Below, piece after piece: positions 55,242 to 64,000 of a stretch of 64,000 bases of DNA. A model generated the notes under the pieces. It was not told where the DNA came from, did no database searches, and was given only the letters and a program-made list of their open reading frames with translations. The stretch comes from Acetobacter aceti. GTDB taxonomy: Bacteria; Pseudomonadota; Alphaproteobacteria; Acetobacterales; Acetobacteraceae. The first letter of the stretch is position 1. Every line of letters starts with the position of its first letter. The DNA lies in assembly GCF_002005445.1 (NCBI RefSeq), contig NZ_CP014692.1:2108001-2172000 (forward strand). The letters are read 5' to 3'. Made by a program: the position numbers and the translations under genes.

Positions 55242-57617
55242 ATGAAAACAGTGTTTGCCCTGCCAGTGGAAGGTATGACCTGCGCGGCCTGTGCTGCGCG
55301 TCTGGAAAAGGTTCTGAACCGGCTGCCGGGCTTAAACGCTCAGGTCAGCTTCGCCACGCGCAAGGCGGCGCTCACGCTTGATCCGGATCACGCGCCCCTG
55401 AAAGAGATCACGGAGGCGGTCGAACGCGCCGGGTTCAGCGTCATGCCCGAACACATCACCCTCGCCATCGAAGGCATGACCTGCGCGTCCTGCAGTGCGC
55501 GGATCACCAAGGTTCTTGAACGTCAGGACGGGGTTTCCGCCAGCGTCAACCTGGCCAATGGCAAGGCCGAGATCGATTTCATTCCCGGCGCTGTCACGGT
55601 CAATGATCTGATCGGCATCATCACAAAAGCCGGATTCAGCGCCACCGTCGCCGGTACCGACGACACGGCCCGCAAGGCGCGCCGCCAGCAGGAAAAGCGT
55701 CGTCTGCAACTGGAACTGGCCGCTGGCATCCTCCTGACCGCGCCGCTGCTCCTGGAAATGGTGGGCGGCATGCACCTGATGCTGCCACGCTGGATCCAGC
55801 TTGTGCTGGCCACGCTGGTCCAGTTCGGTCTGGGTGCGAAGTTCTATCGCGGCGCGTGGGTGGCGTTGCGCGGTGGAGGCGCCAACATGGACGTCCTCGT
55901 CGCACTGGGCACAACGGTCGCGTGGTTTGCGAGCGCCGTTATCACCGTCTCCGGACTGCCCGAGCAGGTCTGGTTCGAATCTGGCGCGACCGTTTTGACG
56001 CTGGTCACGGCTGGACGCCTGATGGAAACCGGAGCCAGGAACCGGGCGGCGGCCGGTGTGGAAAGGCTTGCCCGTCTCCAGCCGGTTACCGCGCATGTCG
56101 AAACATCAGACGGTGTGCAGGACCGTCCAGCAGCTTCACTCACCACGGGTGATGTGTTCGTTATCCGGCCCGGTGAGGCCGTGCCGACAGACGGATTGAT
56201 CCTGAGCGGTGAATCCAGTCTGGATGAGGCGATGCTGACCGGCGAAAGCATGCCGGTCGGACGCGGTCCCGGCGATCCGGTGCGGGGCGGCACGATCAAT
56301 GGCGCCGGGGTGCTGCGGGTCCGGGCGACAGCGGTGGGAGCCGATACGGCCCTCGCCCGGATCACCCGCATGGTGGATGAAGCCGAGGGCTCGAAAGCGC
56401 CGATAGAGCGGCTGGTTGACCGGGTCTCCGGAATCTTTGTGCCCGTCATTCTTGTCATCGCCCTGCTGACGCTTGGTGGCGGCTGGCTCGTCACAGGCTC
56501 GTTTGATCGCAGCCTGATCAACACCGTCGCCGTGCTGGTCGTGGCCTGCCCGTGCGCGCTGGGTCTGGCCACACCCACCGCGATCATGGTGGGAGCCGGT
56601 CGTGGAGCGGCGGCGGGACTACTGTTCCGCTCCGCCGAGGCGCTGGAGCAGACGGGGCGCATCGGCGTTCTGCTGATGGACAAGACCGGCACCCTGACGG
56701 AAGGACGTCCGCAGGTTTCCGGAATATTTCCCCAGGATGGCGTGACAGAAACAGAACTGCTTGCCCTGGCGGCGGGGCTGGAGGGGGATTCAGCTCATCC
56801 GCTGGCCAGAGCCGTGCGGGAGGCTGCGGCTACACGGCAGATTGCGCCGGATGTGATTGATGGCAACAGGGCCGTCACGGGGCATGGTCTGGAAGGCGTC
56901 CATGAAGGCGCGGGCGTCAGATTGGGCTCGGCGCGTTTCCTCGGGAAAACGCCGTCAGGTGATGCCGGGAACGCAATGTCATCGGGAGAGACGCTGATCG
57001 GTGTCGAAAAAGACACTGCGCTTCTGGGCTGGCTCGCCGTTGCCGACACCATCCGTCCGGATGCGGTTCAGGCCGTTGCCCTGCTGAAGCATTACGGAAT
57101 CCGCCCGGTCATGGTCACCGGCGACACGCAGGCCGCAGCTCTCCGCGTCGCCGAGGCGGTCGGGATTTCCGAGGTACAGGCGGAAGTTCTGCCCGGCGAC
57201 AAGGCGGACGCCGTGAAAAAGGCCCGGGCAGGCGTGACTTCCGGCACACTGATCGGCATGGCGGGCGATGGCATCAATGACGCCCCTGCCCTCGCCAGCG
57301 CCGATGTCGGGATCGCCATGGGGGGAGGCACCGATGTTGCGCTGGAAACGGCTGATGTGGTGCTGATGCGCTCCCGTCTTCTGGCACTGGTGGACGCTGT
57401 CAGCCTCTCGCGGGCGACATCGCGCAAGATACGTCAGAACCTGTTTTTTGCCTGCATCTATAACGCACTGGGAGTTCCCCTCGCCGCCTTCGGCGTGCTG
57501 CCGCCGATGCTTTCCGGAGCGGCCATGGCCATGAGTTCCGTCTCCGTCGTCGCCAGCGCGTTGCTGCTGAACCGCTGGAAGCCGCTGTCCGCTCGGAATA
57601 CGGGCCGTTCAGAATGA
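55242..57617 (+). CDS. copA: Copper-exporting P1B-type ATPase
   Basis: A 791-residue copper pump of the inner membrane that removes Cu(I) from the cytoplasm. There are two N-terminal heavy-metal-associated domains with GMTCAAC (Cys14, Cys17) and GMTCASC (Cys81, Cys84). The transport site is CPC at residues 436-438, the phosphorylation site is DKTGT at 480-484, and the actuator TGES and hinge GDGINDAPAL are intact. It is followed by copZ 97 bases downstream. No CueR-type regulator or recognisable CueR box was found in the flanking sequence. Confidence 0.96.
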   Translation: MKTVFALPVEGMTCAACAARLEKVLNRLPGLNAQVSFATRKAALTLDPDHAPLKEITEAVERAGFSVMPEHITLAIEGMTCASCSARITKVLERQDGVSASVNLANGKAEIDFIPGAVTVNDLIGIITKAGFSATVAGTDDTARKARRQQEKRRLQLELAAGILLTAPLLLEMVGGMHLMLPRWIQLVLATLVQFGLGAKFYRGAWVALRGGGANMDVLVALGTTVAWFASAVITVSGLPEQVWFESGATVLTLVTAGRLMETGARNRAAAGVERLARLQPVTAHVETSDGVQDRPAASLTTGDVFVIRPGEAVPTDGLILSGESSLDEAMLTGESMPVGRGPGDPVRGGTINGAGVLRVRATAVGADTALARITRMVDEAEGSKAPIERLVDRVSGIFVPVILVIALLTLGGGWLVTGSFDRSLINTVAVLVVACPCALGLATPTAIMVGAGRGAAAGLLFRSAEALEQTGRIGVLLMDKTGTLTEGRPQVSGIFPQDGVTETELLALAAGLEGDSAHPLARAVREAAATRQIAPDVIDGNRAVTGHGLEGVHEGAGVRLGSARFLGKTPSGDAGNAMSSGETLIGVEKDTALLGWLAVADTIRPDAVQAVALLKHYGIRPVMVTGDTQAAALRVAEAVGISEVQAEVLPGDKADAVKKARAGVTSGTLIGMAGDGINDAPALASADVGIAMGGGTDVALETADVVLMRSRLLALVDAVSLSRATSRKIRQNLFFACIYNALGVPLAAFGVLPPMLSGAAMAMSSVSVVASALLLNRWKPLSARNTGRSE

Positions 57618-57714
57618 CGATCAGGGCCCGGGAGTGGACAAGCCTGTCCTGTCAGTGGATGCTTGCAGAAAGCTGATCCGCGGATCGACCACAAATTTTC
57701 AAGGAAGAACGCTC

Positions 57715-57924
57715 ATGGAATCCACAACACTCATGGTACAGGGCATGACCTGCGAGGGATGCGTGTCTTCCGTCAAACGCGCACTGGAAGGCATTCCCGG
57801 CGTGAAATCCGCAGAGCCGTCTCTGGAAAAAGGCACGGTGAAGATTGACTACGATCCCAAGGAAACGGGGCCGCGCAATTTCAGACCTTCCATCGAAGCC
57901 GCCGGTTTCGAGGTGATCGGCTGA
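57715..57924 (+). CDS. copZ: Copper chaperone CopZ (heavy-metal-associated domain)
   Basis: A 69-residue single-domain cytoplasmic chaperone with the metal site GMTCEGCV (CxxC) and the ferredoxin-like fold pattern ending AAGFEVIG. ATG 57715 has AAGGA about nine bases upstream; an in-frame extension back to 57634 is unlikely. It passes Cu(I) to the N-terminal domains of CopA, encoded directly upstream on the same strand. The Glu between the cysteines differs from the Ala/Ser of CopA's own domains. Confidence 0.94.
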   Translation: MESTTLMVQGMTCEGCVSSVKRALEGIPGVKSAEPSLEKGTVKIDYDPKETGPRNFRPSIEAAGFEVIG

Positions 57925-58083
57925 TTTCAGCCCACCTTATCCCTCCCGTGTCATGCGAACAGCACGCGGGGGGAATGCCGCCATTCGCCTTCCCCGCGGC
58001 TGGCGGTCATGGCAGAAGTCGTGGCTGACTGGGTGCGCATGAAAGCCCGGTCTGCCTGACAAGAATTCGAGAACGAACGAGGA

Positions 58084-58404
58084 ATGACTGTGACGTCTTC
58101 AACCAGTTCCAGCCTGCGCAGAAACGTCAGAAACTGGCTTGTTCCGGGCGTGCTTCTCTGTCTTTCGGGCTGTGCCGCCGAGACCGGCCGGATGTGGAAC
58201 GATACGGACGCATCCTGTCTTCGGAAACAGATGGGCAATGCTGTGCATTCGTCCTTTCCTCTGGCGGCCAACACCTGCCAGCGCCTGACAAATCACGGTT
58301 TCATTTTTGGTGAGGCAAGCGCGAAGCCCATTCCGCTTGAACTGCACAATGCGCCCGACCTGCAGGCGCTCGCAGAGGAATATGGCTACAGCTACAACAA
58401 GTAA
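58084..58404 (+). CDS. Small predicted lipoprotein, unknown function
   Basis: A 106-residue protein with a lipoprotein signal: basic N-region, hydrophobic stretch and lipobox LSGC with Cys30 as the lipidation site. The mature part of about 77 residues includes two further cysteines (DASCLRKQMG, ANTCQRLT) that may form a disulfide. The family is not recognised. ATG 58084 has GAGGA immediately upstream. It lies between copZ and the convergent HNH gene, and there is no evidence linking it to copper. Confidence 0.65.
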   Translation: MTVTSSTSSSLRRNVRNWLVPGVLLCLSGCAAETGRMWNDTDASCLRKQMGNAVHSSFPLAANTCQRLTNHGFIFGEASAKPIPLELHNAPDLQALAEEYGYSYNK

Positions 58405-58410
58405 GCTGTT

Positions 58411-58956
58411 TCAGCTTTCCAGCTCGACATCCCAGTAGAGATAATCCCGCCAGCTATCGTGCAGATAGTTCGGCGGAAAAGCGCGTCCATTGTCCTGCAA
58501 TTCCCATGAAGAGGGCTGGGCCGGCTGCCTGCGGGGGAACATGCGGATTTCGTGCGGCATCCGCGACCCCTTCAGCAGGTTGCAGGTGCTGCAGGCGGTC
58601 ACGATGTTTTCCCATGTCGTCCGCCCACCACGACTGCGGGGGATGACATGATCGAATGTCAGGTCATGGGTGGGAAGCTGGTCATGGCAGTACTGGCAGG
58701 AAAAATTGTCCCGCAGAAAAAGATTGAAGCGGGTAAAGGCTGGTCTGCGGGCTGTCGGGACATATTCCTTCAGTGCGATGACGCTCGGCAACCGCATGCT
58801 GCGGCTCGGAGAATGCACTTCCTCGTCATATTCGCTCAGCACCGATACCCGGTCGAGGCAGACGGCCTTGATCGTGTCCTGCCATGACCAGAGGGATAGC
58901 GGGAAGTAGGAGAGTGGTCTGAAATCTGCGTTCAAAACGAGTGATGGATAGTGCAT
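58411..58956 (-). CDS. HNH endonuclease family protein
   Basis: A 181-residue protein from ATG 58956 with a canonical HNH_5-type nuclease core: zinc ligands Cys87, Cys90, Cys122 and Cys125 (CQYC, CSTC), catalytic DH at 102-103 (TFDHVIPRSRGG) and the Asn in WENIVTACSTCN. The N-terminal MHYPSLVLNADFRPLSYFPL is widely conserved in a house-keeping-like HNH family of alphaproteobacteria and other groups. It is not next to a restriction system or phage genes, so it is probably not a mobile-element nuclease. Its physiological target is unknown. Confidence 0.88.
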   Translation of the reverse strand: MHYPSLVLNADFRPLSYFPLSLWSWQDTIKAVCLDRVSVLSEYDEEVHSPSRSMRLPSVIALKEYVPTARRPAFTRFNLFLRDNFSCQYCHDQLPTHDLTFDHVIPRSRGGRTTWENIVTACSTCNLLKGSRMPHEIRMFPRRQPAQPSSWELQDNGRAFPPNYLHDSWRDYLYWDVELES

Positions 58957-59173
58957 ACTGCCAGCCGACAAGGCGCGCTTCCTTTTCCCGGAGACGGCTC
59001 ATGATCCGCTATTGGCAAACTCGAAACTGCATACCAAGGGTCACGCGTCGTCGAGAAGTCTTACGAAAGTATAAGCGCAGCTTTTTTCAGACTGCAAGGC
59101 AAGTTCGCCCCATAAAACATGAGGTTTCCGTGACAGTCAGTCTGAACGACACCTTTCCGTTTAACGCCTAAAC

Positions 59174-60052
59174 ATGACAGTTTCAGCTTTTTACAAGCAG
59201 AACCATTGGGTTACACGCTTCGCCCCCAGCCCCACAGGCCCTCTGCATCTCGGCCATATCGCCGCTGCTTTTTTTGCCCGGCGACATGCGGACCATGGTG
59301 GACGGTTCCTGTTGCGTATCGAAGACATCGACACGGCGCGCTGCCGTGAGGTTTTCATTCAGGACGCGTTGGATGATCTGACCTGGACAGGACTGCGCTG
59401 GGAGAAAGCCGTTCTCCGGCAATCGGCCCGTCTGCCGCTTTATCGAGCGACTCTTGACGCTCTTCGGCGCCAGGGGCTGGTATATCCCTGTTTTTGCACA
59501 CGGACTGATGTGGCGCGGGAAGCAGCAGCCGCCTTTTCAGCACCACATCACACACCGGACGGCAGTCTGCTTTATCCCGGAACCTGCCGTCGTCTGGCTG
59601 ACGCCGAACGCGCTGAACGGATTGCAGCAGGCGATCCTTACGCTTTACGGCTCGATGTTCGGAAAGCGTTGGACAGACTGGGCAATCCTCCCCTCACCTA
59701 TCAGGATCTCGATCACGGGGCTGTCGCCTGCTTTCCCGACCTGTTCGGTGACGTGGTGCTGGCGCGGAAGGATACGCCTGCTTCCTATCATCTGTGTGTC
59801 ACGCACGATGATGCGGCTCAGGGTGTCTCGCTCGTGACTCGCGGAGAGGAACTGCGGGACGTCACGGCCATTCACCGCCTGCTACAGGAACTGATGAAGT
59901 GGCCTGAACCTGTTTACGCCTTTCACCCGCTTCTGATGGATCCGGACGGCAAAAAACTCTCCAAGCGTGACGGCGCGCTCTCCATCAGAACCATGCGCGA
60001 AGCAGGGCTGAGTCCCGCTGAGGTGCGAAGGGCGGCTGGTATTATTCTCTGA
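59174..60052 (+). CDS. gluQ: Glutamyl-Q tRNA(Asp) synthetase
   Basis: A 292-residue paralogue of glutamyl-tRNA synthetase lacking the anticodon-binding domain. It attaches glutamate to queuosine at the wobble position of tRNA(Asp). The HIGH motif is HLGH (residues 25-28) and the KMSKS-type motif is KLSKRDGA near residue 265. The zinc site is C106-x-C108, Tyr134 and Cys138. The length matches the family and excludes a full GluRS. It stands alone before the levansucrase gene. Confidence 0.93.
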   Translation: MTVSAFYKQNHWVTRFAPSPTGPLHLGHIAAAFFARRHADHGGRFLLRIEDIDTARCREVFIQDALDDLTWTGLRWEKAVLRQSARLPLYRATLDALRRQGLVYPCFCTRTDVAREAAAAFSAPHHTPDGSLLYPGTCRRLADAERAERIAAGDPYALRLDVRKALDRLGNPPLTYQDLDHGAVACFPDLFGDVVLARKDTPASYHLCVTHDDAAQGVSLVTRGEELRDVTAIHRLLQELMKWPEPVYAFHPLLMDPDGKKLSKRDGALSIRTMREAGLSPAEVRRAAGIIL

Positions 60053-60157
60053 CCGTATGAAATTTATTCCATACAGGGACTGAAATCGGACGTAAGGACG
60101 GTCATCCTCCGCCGTGTCGTAACCCGACATGATTTAATGCGGAGATTTTAGAGCTAC

Positions 60158-61465
60158 ATGACTTCTTACACGTCACGCTGGACCATTGCTGATGCACTCA
60201 AGGTTCACGCGGACGACCCGACCACAACGATGCCCATGATCGACCAGAACTTCCCGACGATGGATGAGTCGGTGATGATCTGGGACACGGGCGCACTTCG
60301 CAACATTCATGGCCAGACCGTCACATTTAAGGGGTGGCATGTTATCTGGTCGCTCGCGGTCGACAAGATCGACATGAGCAATGACGATATTTATGACGAA
60401 TGGCATTCCCGCAACGACCGCGCCTATATCGGTTACTGGTATTCCCGCACAGGCAATGGCGCTGACTGGCAGTGGGGTGGCCGTCTTCTGAACCCATCCG
60501 CCGATCTTCGTCCGCATGAATGGTCCGGTGGCCTGGTCATGCGTGAAGGCACGGGCAACGTCGTCGACATGTTCTATACATCCGAAGCTGATTCCCCGAT
60601 CAACCAGTCCGTTCCGTCTGTTTCCACCGGTCGGATCTTTGCCGATGCGGACGGTGTCTGGTTCAAAGGTTTCAAGACCACAACGGAAATGTTCTCGGCG
60701 GATGGCATTCATAACGCCAACTCCCAGCAGGATGAATACTTCGACTTCCGTGACCCGCATCCGTTCGTAAATCCGGCCGATGGCCGCGTCTACTGCCTTT
60801 ATGAGAGCAATGTCGCCGGTATGCGCGGTCAGTTTACGATTGGCGGCGAAGAACAGGGTGTTCTGCCTCCCGGTTTTGCTGTTGATGCCGGCGCACAGTA
60901 TGGCGCTGCCTCCATCGGCATCGCCGTGCTTGATGACGGCGCTTACAAGAGCGGCGATTTTTCAACCGCACGCTGGACACAGCTCGATCCGCTCGTCACA
61001 GCGCTTGGTGTGAACGATCAGATGGAACGTCCGCACATCGTGTTCCGTGACAACCTGACGTATCTGTTCACGATCAGCCATCACAGCACCTACAGCGGTG
61101 ACCTGTCCGGTCCGGACGGCGTTTACGGCTTTGTCTCCGAAAACGGCCTTTTCGGTCCCTACAAGCCGCTGAACTCTTCCGGTCTGGTTCTGGGCAATCC
61201 GTCGAGCGCTCCTTACGAAACCTATTCCCACTTCGTGGACCCGGATGGTTACGTGCAGGCGTTCATCGACACACTCCCGGCTCCAGGAGAAGATCCCAAC
61301 AACCCGGCAACTTTCCGGATTGGCGCGACTCTTTCCCCGACCGTGAAGCTGGAACTCGACGGTGACCGCACCTTCATCTCGGAAGTCCACGGTTATGGTC
61401 AGATCTATGCACAGGCTGCGTGGCCGGTAGGCAGTGCATGGGATCATCGTCCGGCAACGGTCTGA
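60158..61465 (+). CDS. Levansucrase (GH68) without signal peptide
   Basis: A 435-residue fructosyltransferase that cleaves sucrose and polymerises fructose to levan. Catalytic residues of the family are all visible: the nucleophile Asp43 (MIWDTG), the EWSGG motif at 121-125, the transition-state stabiliser Asp199 (FRDPH) and the acid/base Glu290 (DQMERPH). There is no cleavable signal peptide, resembling the Zymomonas-type enzymes that are exported by a non-classical route. A purine-rich GGAG lies about 14 bases upstream of the ATG. A terminator follows, so it is monocistronic. Inulosucrase activity cannot be excluded from sequence alone. Confidence 0.93.
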   Translation: MTSYTSRWTIADALKVHADDPTTTMPMIDQNFPTMDESVMIWDTGALRNIHGQTVTFKGWHVIWSLAVDKIDMSNDDIYDEWHSRNDRAYIGYWYSRTGNGADWQWGGRLLNPSADLRPHEWSGGLVMREGTGNVVDMFYTSEADSPINQSVPSVSTGRIFADADGVWFKGFKTTTEMFSADGIHNANSQQDEYFDFRDPHPFVNPADGRVYCLYESNVAGMRGQFTIGGEEQGVLPPGFAVDAGAQYGAASIGIAVLDDGAYKSGDFSTARWTQLDPLVTALGVNDQMERPHIVFRDNLTYLFTISHHSTYSGDLSGPDGVYGFVSENGLFGPYKPLNSSGLVLGNPSSAPYETYSHFVDPDGYVQAFIDTLPAPGEDPNNPATFRIGATLSPTVKLELDGDRTFISEVHGYGQIYAQAAWPVGSAWDHRPATV

Positions 61466-61532
61466 TCTTTCTGCACCGCCTCAGCAGATCATGATTCCGT
61501 GATCTGACTGTACATTACGGTAAAAACCGGAG

Positions 61533-61561
61533 ACCGGCGTTGCAATGCAGCGCCGGTTTTC
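61533..61561 (+). terminator. Intrinsic terminator after levansucrase
   Basis: ACCGGCG (61533-61539) pairs with CGCCGGT (61551-61557), followed by TTTTC. The loop itself contains TGCA/TGCA complementarity. Confidence 0.75.
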
Positions 61562-61581
61562 TGGTGTTGCCTGAACCCTGA

Positions 61582-62931
<1,350 letters not shown>

Positions 62932-62947
62932 AGGAGACAGGCTCGCC

Positions 62948-64000
62948 ATGACCGCTATCGCTTCGGGACCAACGCTTGCCCATCGTCTTGAAGGACTTCC
63001 CGCTCCCGCGACCATTGAGATGGCGCGACGGGCCAGAGAACTGAGAGCCGAGGGGCACAAGGTCATTTCACTGGCGCTTGGCGAGCCTGATTTTCCGACG
63101 CCTGCCGTGGCGATTGAAGCAGCGCATCAGGCCGCGCTGGCGGGAAAGACGAAATACCCGCCGGTGGATGGCACACCGGAACTGAAAGCAGCCGTCGCCC
63201 GCAAATTCAGCCGTGAGAACGCTCTGGACTTCGCGACCGACGAACTGATGGTCTCCAACGGCGGCAAGCAGGTCATCTTCAACGCCTTCATGGCGACGAT
63301 CAATCCCGGTGACGAGGTCGTCGTCCCTGCCCCCTACTGGGTGAGTTATCCTCTGATCGCCAGAATGTTCGGCGGCGTCCCGGTCCATCCGGTCTGTGAT
63401 GAATCTGATGGATTCAGCCTGAAGCCCGAGCGTCTGGCCGCCGTCATGACGCCCCGCACCAAATGGCTGGTGCTGAATTTCCCGAACAATCCAACGGGTG
63501 GCCTGTGTTCGGACAATGATCTGCACGGCATTGCCGAAATTCTTCGCGCCTATCCGGATGTCTGGATTCTGTCCGACGAAATCTATGAACATCTCGTCTT
63601 CGACAGCAACCGTTTCACCTCTTTCGCCGCGATTGCGCCGGATCTGAAAGACCGGATCGTCACCATGAACGGCGTCGCCAAGGCGTATGCCATGACGGGC
63701 TGGCGCGTTGGTTATGCTGGTGGTCCCAAACGTCTGATCGCCGCCATGCGGAGTGTCCAGAGCAACGCGACCTCCGGAGTCTGCACGGTCGCTCAGGCCG
63801 CCGCGGCTGCCGCTCTGGATAGTCCACCGGACCTGATCCACGAGATGGTCGCTACCTATGAACGGCGTCGCAACCTGATGGTCGCCGCGCTGCGGGACAT
63901 TCCCGGTTTGACATGCGCCAATCCTGCCGGTGCTTTCTACGTCTATCCCGGTATCGCCGGATGTCTTGGTCGTGTCAGCGCAGGCGGACGCAGGCTGGAC
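62948..64000 (+). CDS. Class I aminotransferase, second copy, 3' end outside window
   Basis: The first 351 residues of a PLP-dependent aminotransferase, cut by the window end. The PLP lysine is in [15 protein letters not shown], with NFPNNPTGG and SDEIYEHLVF matching the class I signatures. It is clearly paralogous to the gene just upstream, sharing block order throughout, but differs at many positions including the substrate-lining stretch after the first glycine loop. AAGGAG lies ten bases before the ATG. The pair probably form one operon and may have divided substrate ranges (aspartate versus aromatic or branched-chain). Confidence 0.9.
   Translation, partial: MTAIASGPTLAHRLEGLPAPATIEMARRARELRAEGHKVISLALGEPDFPTPAVAIEAAHQAALAGKTKYPPVDGTPELKAAVARKFSRENALDFATDELMVSNGGKQVIFNAFMATINPGDEVVVPAPYWVSYPLIARMFGGVPVHPVCDESDGFSLKPERLAAVMTPRTKWLVLNFPNNPTGGLCSDNDLHGIAEILRAYPDVWILSDEIYEHLVFDSNRFTSFAAIAPDLKDRIVTMNGVAKAYAMTGWRVGYAGGPKRLIAAMRSVQSNATSGVCTVAQAAAAAALDSPPDLIHEMVATYERRRNLMVAALRDIPGLTCANPAGAFYVYPGIAGCLGRVSAGGRRLD

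Noticed and set aside
55972..55981. GGTTCGAATC, resembling a tRNA T-loop
   Set aside because: It lies inside copA and the surrounding sequence does not fold into acceptor, D and anticodon arms.

Overview
The window is chromosomal DNA from an acetic acid bacterium (Acetobacteraceae, Alphaproteobacteria). This rests on the alphaproteobacterial gene order dnaN-dnaA-rpsT-mutM-ubiE-coaBC-dut, a quinone-linked D-lactate dehydrogenase, a signal-less GH68 levansucrase, a two-domain ABC permease with an AAA-associated ATPase, and the moderately GC-rich coding style. The genus cannot be resolved from the sequence alone. No tRNA, rRNA, CRISPR array, transposase or prophage gene was seen.

Layout. 1-3.6 kb: the 3' part of dld, a flavin monooxygenase with a divergent MarR regulator, and the amputated 5' end of a Tat-exported protein gene. 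3.9-9.8 kb: a metal-uptake block, probably for copper, holding a His-rich small membrane protein, a TonB-dependent receptor, a PepSY membrane protein with a Met-rich motif, a SCO1 protein, a MarR regulator and a divergent four-helix membrane protein. 9.8-16.1 kb: tamA-tamB for outer-membrane assembly. 16.3-21.6 kb: plsC, then miaB-phoH-ybeY-corC as an overlapping RNA-maturation operon. 21.7-22.8 kb: two unrecognised genes, one apparently frameshifted. 23.1-29.4 kb: a tightly packed minus-strand molybdenum operon (DUF2474 protein, nitrate-reductase-associated protein, FdhF/YdeP-type oxidoreductase, moaA, mobA, moaD, moaE, fdhD), preceded by an AT-rich intergenic region carrying a ModE-box-like palindrome.

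30.2-36.8 kb: gyrB-recF-dnaN-dnaA on the minus strand. 37.2-41.3 kb: rpsT and mutM (minus), then ubiE, coaBC and dut (plus). 41.3-44.5 kb: an ABC transporter with no binding protein. 44.7-51.7 kb, minus strand: an exported methyltransferase-like protein, an M16 peptidase, a short-chain dehydrogenase and a MscS/DUF3772 channel. 51.9-53.9 kb: an OPT transporter. 53.9-55.0 kb: two TadE/TadG-like pseudopilins. 55.2-57.9 kb: copA-copZ copper export. 58.1-60.1 kb: a small lipoprotein, an HNH nuclease and gluQ. 60.2-61.5 kb: levansucrase. 61.7-64.0 kb: two tandem class I aminotransferases, the second cut by the window end.

Copper handling appears twice: probable uptake and delivery at 3.9-9.8 kb, and export by copA/copZ at 55-58 kb. 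The molybdenum operon couples one oxidoreductase to part of its own cofactor pathway, but its MoaE lacks the usual catalytic lysines. The rest is housekeeping: replication, ribosome and tRNA maturation, cofactor synthesis and envelope assembly.
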